Shown piece after piece: positions 54,548 through 63,278 of a DNA stretch of 64,000 nt (positions are counted from its first letter, which is position 1; each line of letters starts with the position of its first letter). The notes beneath the pieces were generated by a model. It did no database searches. It saw only the letters and a program-made list of their open reading frames with translations, and was not told where the DNA came from. Source of the DNA: a virus; the IMG/VR virus record IMGVR_UViG_3300043410_000542, positions 1 through 64,000 of that record. One strand, 5' to 3'. Both the position numbers and the translations under genes were made by a program.

Positions 54548-56827
54548 ATGCACTCACCCGAAATCGAATCAATCATCGAACATGCGATTGGTTTAGCTAA
54601 AGAGCGTAACCATCAGTATTGTACTGTAGAGCATTTGTTACTAGCCCTAGTCACCCATGCACCGTTTAAAAAGTGCATCGAGCAGTTTGGCACTAATGTT
54701 GAGGGTCTAACAGGTGATATCAATGCATACTTAGATAGCCTCAAATCTATCGTAGTTAATGTAGACCAAGGTCAAGAAGTTGCACCGCGCAAAACTAACA
54801 GCTTGGAACGAGTAATGAACCGTTCTGTGACGCAGGTTATGTTCACTGGTCGTAAAATGATTACTACAGTTGATTTGTACTTGTCAATCTCAGCAGAAAC
54901 TAACAGTCACGCCCATTACTTCTTATTGAAGTATGGTTTCTCTAAGACAGAGTTTGTTCCCTTCTGGCAGAAGAATTACAAGAGCAATCAATCTGAAGTT
55001 AATATGAGCGAAGACCAGGCTGACGAAGTTCTGGAAGAATACACAACTAATCTTACAGCAATGGCACGTGCTGATAAGCTAGAACCAGTTATCGGTCGCA
55101 ACAAAGAAGCGGAAGACATTGTTAACGTACTCGCTAAACGTTTCAAGTCGAACGTATTGATGGTCGGCGACCCTGGTGTAGGTAAAACTGCTATTGCAGA
55201 AGGTCTAGCACAGAAGATTATCGCAAAAGATGTACCTGACTTCTTGCAGGGCCACGAATTGTACTCACTTGAAATCGGTTCATTGCTTGCTGGTTCTAAA
55301 TATCGCGGTGACTTTGAAGAAAAGGTCAAAGCTGTACTAGAAGCACTAAACACTAAGAAGAAATCTATCCTATTCATTGACGAAGCACACACAATGCAAA
55401 GTGCAGGTAGTTCAACGAATGGTTCAGTTGACTTTGCTAACATGATTAAGCCTGCATTGACTAAAGGCACAATCAAAGTTATTGCAAGCACAACTTGGGA
55501 AGAGTATTACGAGAGTTTCGAGAAGGATCGTGCGTTGATGCGCCGATTCTACAAAGTCTCAGTTGACGAACCAAGTCAAGAATCTACAGTTCGCATTTTG
55601 AAGGGCTTGTCAGCACGACTTAACGACTTCCACAGTGTTGAAATCACTGACGAAGCTATCGAAGCCGCAGTTGAAGGTGCTACTCGTTACATTCAGGATC
55701 GTAAGAACCCGGATAAGTCAATCGACTTGATTGATGCCGCGTGTGCTAAACAACGTGTAGCAGAAAACAAGGGTGCAATCATCACTAAAGAACTTGTCTA
55801 CGAACAAATTGAGAAGTACACAGGTGTTCCTGCTGATAAGTTGAGCGATGACCGCAGTGACCGCATTGTTAACTTGGAATCTAACGTTAAAGACAAGCTA
55901 TACGGTCAAGAAGAATCAGTTGACAAAGTACTTGAACGTGTCTATGTGTCATTCGCCGGTATCGGCAACGAAACTAAGCCTCTAGCAAGTTTCTTGTTCT
56001 TAGGTCCAACTGGTACAGGTAAAACTGAACTTGCTAAGTTGTTGAGTAAGAACTTAGACATGCCATTGCACAAATACGATATGTCAGAATACGGCGAGAA
56101 GTTCTCTGTATCTAGCTTGATCGGTGCTCCCCCCGGATATGTAGGTTACGGTGAAGGTAACTTAGGTGGTGGTCGTTTGATTAACGACTTGAGCAAGAAC
56201 CCTCATGCTATCTTGTTGTTTGATGAAGTTGAAAAAGCTCACCCTGATATCTTCAACATCTTCTTGCAGTTGTTGGATGAAGGTCGTATCACTGGTAGTA
56301 ACGGTAAAGTCGTTAACGCTAAGAACACTATTGTTATTATGACTAGTAACTTGGGTTCTGCTGACAGTGAAAAGAACGTCATTGGCTTCGGTTCACAAGA
56401 AAAAGTCGGTGAAGATGACAAAGCATTGAAAGAGTTCTTTAAGCCAGAATTTAGAAACCGTATTGACTTGATTTGTAAGTTCAACAAGTTGGACATGCTT
56501 GCTATTAAGAAGATTGTGGTTAAGTTTGCAGATGATTTGAAGAAGTCATTGAAGTCTGTACACGATATCACATTGAATCTAAGTGAGCCAGTTATTGAAT
56601 ACTTGGCAGAAAAAGGTTACGATCCTAAGATGGGTGCTCGTCCGTTGTCTCGTAAGATTGATGAATTGATTCGGGTGCCTCTATCTAAGAAAATCTTGTT
56701 TGAGCGAATCAAAAGTGCTACAATCAACGTACACATTGGACTCTCTAATGAGATTGAGTTTGATGTAGTACAGAAATTAGTAGCGAAAGTAGGAGAAGAT
56801 GGCATTATCGAAGTCACATCCGAATAA
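54548..56827 (+). CDS. clpA: ClpA-type AAA+ unfoldase
   Basis: 759 residues, the length of E. coli ClpA (758). N domain (1-140) with HSPEIESIIEHAIGLAKERN; two ATPase modules, Walker A GDPGVGKT (207-214) and GPTGTGKT (486-493); Walker B LFIDEAH and LLFDEVE; pore loops KYRG and GYVG. VIGFG (611-615) lies at the ClpP-docking loop, so the IGF tripeptide could recruit host ClpP. No long middle coil, unlike ClpB. Probably redirects host proteolysis, with the DnaJ-like protein encoded just upstream. Confidence 0.92.
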   Translation: MHSPEIESIIEHAIGLAKERNHQYCTVEHLLLALVTHAPFKKCIEQFGTNVEGLTGDINAYLDSLKSIVVNVDQGQEVAPRKTNSLERVMNRSVTQVMFTGRKMITTVDLYLSISAETNSHAHYFLLKYGFSKTEFVPFWQKNYKSNQSEVNMSEDQADEVLEEYTTNLTAMARADKLEPVIGRNKEAEDIVNVLAKRFKSNVLMVGDPGVGKTAIAEGLAQKIIAKDVPDFLQGHELYSLEIGSLLAGSKYRGDFEEKVKAVLEALNTKKKSILFIDEAHTMQSAGSSTNGSVDFANMIKPALTKGTIKVIASTTWEEYYESFEKDRALMRRFYKVSVDEPSQESTVRILKGLSARLNDFHSVEITDEAIEAAVEGATRYIQDRKNPDKSIDLIDAACAKQRVAENKGAIITKELVYEQIEKYTGVPADKLSDDRSDRIVNLESNVKDKLYGQEESVDKVLERVYVSFAGIGNETKPLASFLFLGPTGTGKTELAKLLSKNLDMPLHKYDMSEYGEKFSVSSLIGAPPGYVGYGEGNLGGGRLINDLSKNPHAILLFDEVEKAHPDIFNIFLQLLDEGRITGSNGKVVNAKNTIVIMTSNLGSADSEKNVIGFGSQEKVGEDDKALKEFFKPEFRNRIDLICKFNKLDMLAIKKIVVKFADDLKKSLKSVHDITLNLSEPVIEYLAEKGYDPKMGARPLSRKIDELIRVPLSKKILFERIKSATINVHIGLSNEIEFDVVQKLVAKVGEDGIIEVTSE

Positions 56828-57539
56828 AGCAACTACAGGGATCGACCTAGTCGACCAACGTAGCACACTTTATTACAGTAAGTATCAGTTTAGGGCACGT
56901 ATTACGCTAGATGGTTTGAACAGAACCTACTATGCTAAGAACTTTGCGGAGTACCAAAAAGTTATTGACCGTAACAAAAACAAGTCTAGTAAACGTTTGC
57001 GTGAGGAACTTGACAAAATCGATATGGCTAGTGTAGAACGTTATATTGATTGGCGGAACAAAGCCAAGGGCAATAAAACTGCAATGATTCGTGTCGAGGG
57101 CAACACTGCAGGCGTTTTCAGTAACGATTTGCAGTTATTGAAAACGCTAGAAGCTATTGCACCGGGTATTGCGACGGTCGATTACACTGAGGTAGACCAG
57201 TCTATCCCGCATGGCACAAAGTATTACGTCAAACAACCTAAACATAACTATCGTGTTTATCTAAAATCTAAGCGAGTAGATAAAGCATGGAAAGAAAGTT
57301 TATCTAGGTTCATTGACAGATACAAGAATACTGAGACGGTTGTGGTTCCTAGCACAGCATTGAAATGGTGGTTAGAACCTAATAAAAATTCAAATCATTG
57401 GTACTGGAATGATAGCTATTGTTCTAGTCATTATTTCATTGATTTTGACCAAGAATCAACCGACACACTGTTTGCATTGATGTTCGGGGACATGATTAGC
57501 AGACGTTTCAAACTAGAAAAACGACCCGATCCTGTTTAA
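56799..57539 (+). CDS. Hypothetical basic protein
   Basis: Unknown function, 246 residues, Lys/Arg/Tyr-rich. Begins inside the ClpA gene (29-base overlap, AGGAGAAG before ATG 56799). YRVYLKSKRVDKAWKESLSR and the C-terminal SHYFIDFDQESTDTLFALMF resemble at a distance the C-terminal pattern of the small array proteins (acidic turn, then F-x-L-x-F). Could be partner or adaptor of ClpA, from coupling only. Confidence 0.58.
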   Translation: MALSKSHPNKATTGIDLVDQRSTLYYSKYQFRARITLDGLNRTYYAKNFAEYQKVIDRNKNKSSKRLREELDKIDMASVERYIDWRNKAKGNKTAMIRVEGNTAGVFSNDLQLLKTLEAIAPGIATVDYTEVDQSIPHGTKYYVKQPKHNYRVYLKSKRVDKAWKESLSRFIDRYKNTETVVVPSTALKWWLEPNKNSNHWYWNDSYCSSHYFIDFDQESTDTLFALMFGDMISRRFKLEKRPDPV

Positions 57540-57542
57540 CTA

Positions 57543-57551
57543 TGATAAATA
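57543..57551 (+). promoter_or_regulatory. Late promoter
   Basis: TGATAAATA just after the stop of the preceding gene, 23 bases before ATG 57575. Confidence 0.68.
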
Positions 57552-57574
57552 CTCTATTACATAGGGTATTTACC

Positions 57575-57742
57575 ATGGCAAAGATCGTAGAAGATGTACT
57601 AGTCATCAAATTCAGCAAAATCGTTAAAGATTCTGAAACAGAAACTTCAGGAATCGCAGGACATGACGTTCAGCAAGCATTAGAACAAGTCGCCCAAGAA
57701 TTAGTTGGCGACACCGTTGTCGTAGAAGTGGTAAGAGCATAA
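57575..57742 (+). CDS. Small late protein
   Basis: Unknown function, 55 residues, alternating strand and helix (VEDVLVIKFSKIVKDSETET, VQQALEQVAQELVGDTVVVE). Starts at ATG 57575 downstream of a late promoter; its stop shares a base with the next ATG. Confidence 0.6.
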   Translation: MAKIVEDVLVIKFSKIVKDSETETSGIAGHDVQQALEQVAQELVGDTVVVEVVRA

Positions 57743-58098
57743 TGGCACAAACTACTATATTAACTCTTTTGCCTCAAACTAACGCAGTTGTAGTTGGTAC
57801 TAAACAGCCTGCAGCCTGCTACTACGTTTCAGGTAAGATTATGCAAACAATCACATGGAAAGCTACAGGTTTCATCGGAACAGCAGTAGTTCAAGCTAGT
57901 CTAGTTGACGATCCACAAACTGACAGTGATTGGTTTACTGTGTATAACTTAGTTTGTACATTGAACAACGGCAACGGCGGAACATTAGATACCCCTAAAT
58001 TTGCGTACATGAACATTCAAGGTAACTTTGCATGGGTTCGTGCTAAAGTTACATCATATACTTCAGGTACATTAGATTATTTGAAGGTCTGTTACTAA
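57742..58098 (+). CDS. Virion beta-sandwich protein
   Basis: 118 residues, beta-rich. GKIMQTITWKATGFIGTAVV through SDWFTVYNL and GNFAWVRAKVTSYTSGTLDY resembles the C-terminal third of the protein at 7742 (GTIKVQGSATGNNTEWYDLT, GYHAYMQVVFTSTAGTVDK). So the two probably share a carbohydrate-binding-type or discoidin-like fold in the virion. Coupled to its upstream neighbour. Confidence 0.62.
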   Translation: MAQTTILTLLPQTNAVVVGTKQPAACYYVSGKIMQTITWKATGFIGTAVVQASLVDDPQTDSDWFTVYNLVCTLNNGNGGTLDTPKFAYMNIQGNFAWVRAKVTSYTSGTLDYLKVCY

Positions 58099-58099
58099 G

Positions 58100-60793
58100 A
58101 TGGCTACGATTGTTGTTTATGGCGGTGGTTTTCAGCCGTTTCACGTAGGTCATTTATCTAGTTACCTACAAGCAAAGAAAGCATTCCCTAATGCCGCTTT
58201 ATATGTTGCTGCTAGTAACGATACTAAGCAACGTCCTATCCCGTTCAAAGATAAACAATTCTTAGCACAGCAAGCTGGTGTTAAGGATCCAATGGTCGAG
58301 ACTAGAAATCCTATCAACCCAGTTGAGATTTTAAGTCAGTACGATCCAAACAAAGATGTGTATATCATTGTTCGCAGTGAACGTGATCCTATGCCATATA
58401 CAAAGAAAGATGGTAGTCCTGCATATTATCAGCCATATGTTCCGGGCGAACCAATGCAACCTTTCAGCAAACATGGTTATGTGTTTGTGACAAAGAAGCA
58501 CACGTTCATGGTCGGTGGACATGAAATCTATTCAGGTACTCAGGTGCGTGACATGTATACTAGTGCAAATGACAAAGGTAGAATGGAATTGATCCATGAA
58601 CTTTATCCTAATAGCAAACAACAACTAACAATTAAGAAAATGCTAGACAAGTATTTGGCTGCAGGCCCAATAACTACAGGAAGTGCTGTGTCTAAACTAA
58701 AACAAAAGAAATTAGCGGAACATATTAAGAAGATTCGTCCTCTGTTGAAAGAAGCTACAGGTGAACAAAAGTTAAAGTTAATGAAACTTATGAAATCTGC
58801 TTTAAATGAGAATAGAATCATGGATCGTAACGCATTGATTAATGCTTACTATGTTTCTACAAAAGGTGACCGTCACAAAGTTGCAGAGAAGATTCCCTAT
58901 TATCTATTAGACAGGCTAGTGGGGTTATTGACTAAGAAATACAATATCACAATGAACGATATTGAAGTTCGTCCTGCCGACAAGAATCAATATCGTAGAA
59001 CACACCAGCCTGAATTAGCAGAGAAGAAAGAAAATGATATCGGTGACGAGTTCACAGATCCAACTGCTAAACGTGCATTAGACTTAGCTAAACAACATTA
59101 TCCGGGTTCCAAGTCTAAACAAGAAGCGTTTATTAAGTTTGTCCAACGTTCATTAGCTCACGCCGAGCAAGATGATAGACAACAGGATCAACAGATTCAA
59201 CGTTTAGAACAAGAGTTAGCACAGATTAAACAAGCGTTGTTGAATCAACAAGGTGTTCAAGAAACAGCATTGCAAGGTCAAGATGATTTAGATGCAAAAC
59301 GTCAATCACTACAGCAGATGGAGCTTGAGCCTGGTCATGACAAAGAAGCTATTCGTCAACGTAAGTTAGACTTAGATAGAGAAGCACGTGCCAAGAACTT
59401 ACAAGAGTTCGCAGTAGATGACAACAGTGGTGACAGTGAAGATGCATTCTTCAAATACGCCAAAATGTGGTACAATGGTGACTTGCAAGTACAACAACAA
59501 GTTGAACAAATCTTAGCTAATGCTGGTTGGGAAATCGGTGAATTAGAATCAGAAGAAGGTGGCGCATTCATCGTTCAATCTGGTGATGAAAATGGTGACA
59601 CTTACCTGGGTTGGTCAGCAGAACAACTTCAAGGTTTAAATGAGTTCGCACCGAACGGCTTTGATGGATTTGAAGATGACAATAGAGTACCGATGCACTT
59701 TGTCGTTGAAAAAGAATTGTATAACCGTCGTAGTAAGTGGAAGAAGTCTAGAGATGCTGATGGCGTTATCTTATTTGCTACTAAACAACAAGCAATTCAA
59801 GCCGCAGAAAAGTTCAACAAGCTAGATCCAAATCGTGAATTCGCTTACGGTGGGACACAAATGGTTCATGTAGATGATGAAGATTTAGATGAAGGTTTCG
59901 ACAAAGAAGAATTCCGCAGACACATGAAAGATTTGGAAGCACGTGAAGAATTACGCAAGACTGATCCAGTAAGTGCAAAAGCATTAGACTTGCGTGGACA
60001 ACTGCCACAACAATCTAAAAAGAAACCAGAAGATGATTCAATGAGCATCAATGATCCACGTCATCCTGGCTACTCTTATACTGAGATAGGGCATCACAAA
60101 GTTGACGAAGGTGATGTAGTTCAATTTCCTAAGAAGCATCGCGGTGATATAAGTGACATGCACGAATGTCCAAAGTGTGGCGGAGACTTACAAGGCGGCA
60201 AGTACATGGGGCATCAAGTTCAAGTATGTATGCCATGCAAGCAAGTATATCTTCCACCTAATAGTGGTATTGACCAACAGGGCAATAAGATTAAAGAAGC
60301 TATCGGTCGTAGAGGTATTCTTAAAGGCTTAGGTGCAGCAATGGCTGCAGGTGCAGCAGGTAAAGCAAGTGCTATCGCAGGAGCTTTTCCAACACCAAGT
60401 CATCAACAAGCTATGTACAAAGCGGCCGCAGATAGTAACGCTGCCCAAGCTCGTGCTGATGCAGCCGAGAAAGCAAAGCGTGATGCACAGCGTTTGAAAC
60501 AAGGTACAGCCGACATTGAAAGACTAAACAAAATCAACTATCACGGTGGCAAAGTTACTCCTATCAATGCTACATGGGATGGCGACAGTGACTTCATGGA
60601 TGTAGATGGTACAAAGTACGCTATGGCAAGTAGAATGCCTATCAAAGGTGATGAGCCTGGCAATATGAAACTTGTATCTACTAAAGAAGGACGTCAAGTT
60701 TACATGTGGACACGCAACAGCTTGAAAGGTGTTGTAGGTCGTTACTTCTACCCAGCACCAGCAAACGAATCCGACGACTATTTGGACGAATAA
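58100..60793 (+). CDS. Multidomain protein with HxGH nucleotidyltransferase domain
   Basis: 897 residues. Domain 1 (1-185) is a cytidylyltransferase-fold enzyme: GGGFQPFHVGH (HxGH, 15-18) and YSGTQVRDMY (the S/T-x-x-R site, 145-150), most like NMN adenylyltransferase (NadM/NadR). Residues 320-430 are a Gln-rich coiled coil, 440-600 hold acidic small domains, around 690-715 two CxxC pairs (CPKC...CMPC) form a zinc ribbon, and IGRRGILKGLGAAMAAGAAG is a hydrophobic stretch with twin Arg. The C-terminal domain (MDVDGTKYAMASRMPIKGD) is small and beta-rich. The patchwork suggests a virion polyprotein, maybe cut by the prohead protease. NAD role is inference. Confidence 0.72.
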   Translation: MATIVVYGGGFQPFHVGHLSSYLQAKKAFPNAALYVAASNDTKQRPIPFKDKQFLAQQAGVKDPMVETRNPINPVEILSQYDPNKDVYIIVRSERDPMPYTKKDGSPAYYQPYVPGEPMQPFSKHGYVFVTKKHTFMVGGHEIYSGTQVRDMYTSANDKGRMELIHELYPNSKQQLTIKKMLDKYLAAGPITTGSAVSKLKQKKLAEHIKKIRPLLKEATGEQKLKLMKLMKSALNENRIMDRNALINAYYVSTKGDRHKVAEKIPYYLLDRLVGLLTKKYNITMNDIEVRPADKNQYRRTHQPELAEKKENDIGDEFTDPTAKRALDLAKQHYPGSKSKQEAFIKFVQRSLAHAEQDDRQQDQQIQRLEQELAQIKQALLNQQGVQETALQGQDDLDAKRQSLQQMELEPGHDKEAIRQRKLDLDREARAKNLQEFAVDDNSGDSEDAFFKYAKMWYNGDLQVQQQVEQILANAGWEIGELESEEGGAFIVQSGDENGDTYLGWSAEQLQGLNEFAPNGFDGFEDDNRVPMHFVVEKELYNRRSKWKKSRDADGVILFATKQQAIQAAEKFNKLDPNREFAYGGTQMVHVDDEDLDEGFDKEEFRRHMKDLEAREELRKTDPVSAKALDLRGQLPQQSKKKPEDDSMSINDPRHPGYSYTEIGHHKVDEGDVVQFPKKHRGDISDMHECPKCGGDLQGGKYMGHQVQVCMPCKQVYLPPNSGIDQQGNKIKEAIGRRGILKGLGAAMAAGAAGKASAIAGAFPTPSHQQAMYKAAADSNAAQARADAAEKAKRDAQRLKQGTADIERLNKINYHGGKVTPINATWDGDSDFMDVDGTKYAMASRMPIKGDEPGNMKLVSTKEGRQVYMWTRNSLKGVVGRYFYPAPANESDDYLDE

Positions 60794-60807
60794 AAATATT
60801 TCGTACC

Positions 60808-60844
60808 CCTCTTTAAAGTGTAAATATTTTCATCTTTAAAGAGG
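60808..60844 (+). promoter_or_regulatory. Inverted repeat enclosing late-promoter-like element
   Basis: CCTCTTTAAAG (60808-60818) and CTTTAAAGAGG (60834-60844), perfect 11-base arms, with a loop containing TGTAAATATT. The right arm supplies AAAGAGG, the ribosome site for ATG 60850. Confidence 0.55.
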
Positions 60845-60849
60845 ACCAA

Positions 60850-61815
60850 ATGGCAACAAAGAAAACAACAGCAAAACCCGCAGCAAAAAAAGCTGCTCCA
60901 GTTAAAGCAGCAGCGGCTAAGAAAGCTCCTGCAAAGGCACCGGCAAAAGCAACTAAGGCTACGAAATCTGTCGAACCAAAGACAGTTCCAGTAGAACGAG
61001 TTCAAGAAATTGCTGAACAGGCTGCACAAGAACAACAACAAAAACAGGCTCAACAAGGGCAAGTTCAAGTTAACGTTGACTTCTTGAAAACAACTAAAGT
61101 CCACATTGCAATGCCATGCTATGGTGGCATGTTGACAGAATCTACATTCATGTCATTCATCAAATGGGCTAACACTGCTCGTCAATTGGGTATTGATTGG
61201 ACATTGGAAACAATGGTCAACGAATCACTAATCTCACGTGCTCGTAACACACTAACAGCTAAGTTTTTAGAGCAAGAGGGTGCAACTCACTTGTTCTTCG
61301 TTGACGCTGACATTGGTTGGGAGCCATGGCACTTGTTAGTATTGTTGAACCGTGACGTTGATGTTATCGGTGGTTTATACCCAATGAAGACTATGCCAAT
61401 CAAGTGGGTAGTTAATGGCTTTGAAGGCGCAGAAGAAGGACCAGACGGTCTACAAGAAGTATCTAAAGCAGGTACAGGTTTCTTGTTGATGAAGCGTCAT
61501 GTATTTGAGAAATTGAAGTCTCACCCAGCTGTTAAGCAATACAAGAACGACATTGGTTTAGATCCAAAGTACGACCAACACTTGAAGACCTACTTCGATA
61601 CAGCAGTTCGTCAGAATCGTTACTACAGTGAAGACTGGACATTCTGTGAAAACTGGCGTGACTTAGGTGGTAAGATTTGGGTTGACAAGCGTGTATTGTT
61701 ACGTCACTCAGGATCTTATGTATTCTGTATGGAGAATCAAACTCACTTGTTGAATACAATCGGACCTATGTACGTTGAAGAACAACGCAAACAACAAGGT
61801 CAACAACCCCAATAA
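60850..61815 (+). CDS. GT-A-type glycosyltransferase with histone-H1-like N-terminal tail
   Basis: 321 residues. Residues 1-45 are almost only Lys, Ala, Pro and Thr (KKTTAKPAAKKAAPVKAA), as in histone H1 or bacterial H1-like proteins; 46-80 is a Gln-rich helix. The rest is a nucleotide-sugar transferase fold: VHIAMPCYGGMLTESTFMSF, SRARNTLTAKFLEQ, HLFFVDADIGW with the D-x-D (152-154), and DVDVIGGLYPMKTMPIKW. The basic tail would bind DNA or the negatively charged cell surface. A DNA-modifying transferase is possible, but sugars on virion proteins fit as well. Confidence 0.75.
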   Translation: MATKKTTAKPAAKKAAPVKAAAAKKAPAKAPAKATKATKSVEPKTVPVERVQEIAEQAAQEQQQKQAQQGQVQVNVDFLKTTKVHIAMPCYGGMLTESTFMSFIKWANTARQLGIDWTLETMVNESLISRARNTLTAKFLEQEGATHLFFVDADIGWEPWHLLVLLNRDVDVIGGLYPMKTMPIKWVVNGFEGAEEGPDGLQEVSKAGTGFLLMKRHVFEKLKSHPAVKQYKNDIGLDPKYDQHLKTYFDTAVRQNRYYSEDWTFCENWRDLGGKIWVDKRVLLRHSGSYVFCMENQTHLLNTIGPMYVEEQRKQQGQQPQ

Positions 61816-61835
61816 TAGTCTACTATTATGACACA

Positions 61836-61869
61836 ATGGTTATCGCGGAAACGTGATAACCATTTTTTT
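61836..61869 (+). terminator. Rho-independent terminator with GAAA loop
   Basis: ATGGTTATCGCG-GAAA-CGTGATAACCAT followed by T7 (61863-61869); one G-T pair. GNRA tetraloop. Confidence 0.88.
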
Positions 61870-61870
61870 A

Positions 61871-61878
61871 TATAAATA
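61871..61878 (+). promoter_or_regulatory. Late promoter, leaderless geometry
   Basis: Exact TATAAATA immediately behind the terminator's T tract and four bases before ATG 61883. Confidence 0.72.
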
Positions 61879-61882
61879 CAAT

Positions 61883-62800
61883 ATGCACTTTAGAGAATTA
61901 GAGAACTTTAGCCTGAAAGATGTGGTTCACTTCCATGATGAACTGAATCAGGCCCTCTTTGATGGCGACCACTTAAACCCTGAAGTCAGAGAGCAACTAT
62001 TAGTGATTGCTAATGATTTCATGGAACATCTAGGATTACCTGATATCCATGTCCAAGACATTACATTGTCAGGATCCAACGCAGCGTACAGTTATACAAG
62101 ATTAAGTGATATCGACTTGCATTTGCTAGTGGATATATCACAGTTTGAGCATGATGACGTTTACCGTGAACTATTTGACGCTAAAAAGACAGTTTACAAC
62201 GAGAACCATGACATTATCATCAAGGGGTTTGAAGTAGAGTTATACATACAGGATGCTAACATGCCTGTTATTAGTCTAGGTGAGTACTCAGTATTAAACG
62301 ATAAGTGGATCAAGTTACCTAGAAAGAGAAAAGCAGACTTTGACCAAGTTGCTACTAAAGAAAAGTATCGTAAGATTTTCAAACTAGCACAATATGCGTT
62401 GAAGACTAGTAATGCAGAGAAGATTACCCGAGTTATCAAAACACTAAAGAAATACAGACAAGTTGGATTAGATAAGGCCGGTGAATTCAGCCCTGAGAAT
62501 CTAGCATTCAAAATATTGCGTAGGAAAGGTACAATCAAAGATTTGTACGAGAAACTAAGAGAACTACACGATGAACATTTAAGTTTAGCAGAGAATGAAC
62601 CTGATATCATGCCTGGAATTCAACAAGAATGGCAGATGTATGAATGTTCGGGGTACATTCCTAGCGAATCTGAAAAAGACGACCCACGTTGGAAGATGGC
62701 ACTGTCTGTGGACGTAACCCCACAATCAATCAAAGACAATGCACGTAGATTGGGAAGTAACATAAAAAGAAACGGCAGACCGCCGTTATTGAGACCTTAA
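61883..62800 (+). CDS. Pol-beta-type nucleotidyltransferase
   Basis: 305 residues. LSGSNAAYSYTRLSDIDLHL has the GS-x(10)-D-x-D signature (G64-S65, D76, D78) of the polymerase-beta nucleotidyltransferase fold; IIIKGFEVELYIQD may supply the third acid (E). The C-terminal 130 residues are helical and basic. MHFRELENFSLKDVV looks like the capsid-type N termini of other late proteins here. Possible target: RNA, protein or small molecule; not determined. Expressed from a consensus late promoter, so presumably packaged or active at the end of infection. Confidence 0.78.
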   Translation: MHFRELENFSLKDVVHFHDELNQALFDGDHLNPEVREQLLVIANDFMEHLGLPDIHVQDITLSGSNAAYSYTRLSDIDLHLLVDISQFEHDDVYRELFDAKKTVYNENHDIIIKGFEVELYIQDANMPVISLGEYSVLNDKWIKLPRKRKADFDQVATKEKYRKIFKLAQYALKTSNAEKITRVIKTLKKYRQVGLDKAGEFSPENLAFKILRRKGTIKDLYEKLRELHDEHLSLAENEPDIMPGIQQEWQMYECSGYIPSESEKDDPRWKMALSVDVTPQSIKDNARRLGSNIKRNGRPPLLRP

Positions 62801-62809
62801 GGAATAAAC

Positions 62810-63277
62810 ATGTCAACTATTTTATATAGACCACCGTCAGTCAATACTAAATTCGATCCTGGTTTAGAATACATAGCTCAACACGAACAGCAAACAGTGT
62901 TGAATAGTACCACTGCAGCCGGCGATACTAAACAAGGTGTTGTGTTGGAACAAATCAATAACGTCATTACAAATATTGTACGTAATGACCCTGCCGATAC
63001 TGTATTGGACTTGGTTGATTTGAATCTAGTAGAATACATTTTGATTGACTCAAGCGTAACAGCCACGATCCTAACCGGCGCGCCAATAAATATTGATAGA
63101 ACAATTCGTTTAGCTCCAGCTGTAACAATGACAGGTAGAAGAATGATTGTTATTAACAGAAGTCCTTTCCAACATCTAATTGTACAGGATAGTCAGTTAA
63201 ATACTATAGTGGTTGTCGAGGGAGAGACGAGTGAAGAAATCTTGTCAGATGGATACGATTGGATAGCGGTAAACTAA
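62810..63277 (+). CDS. Virion structural protein candidate
   Basis: 155 residues. N-terminal extended segment (ILYRPPSVNTKFDPGLEYIA), central helix (LEQINNVITNIVRND), beta-rich C terminus (RRMIVINRSPFQHLIVQDSQ). The C-terminal half resembles the short beta caps on fibres (compare the end of the giant fibre, which has CIIINTAVANIKVYPQSSG). Follows in the late operon with TAAGGAATAA before the ATG. Confidence 0.62.
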   Translation: MSTILYRPPSVNTKFDPGLEYIAQHEQQTVLNSTTAAGDTKQGVVLEQINNVITNIVRNDPADTVLDLVDLNLVEYILIDSSVTATILTGAPINIDRTIRLAPAVTMTGRRMIVINRSPFQHLIVQDSQLNTIVVVEGETSEEILSDGYDWIAVN

Positions 63278-63278
63278 T

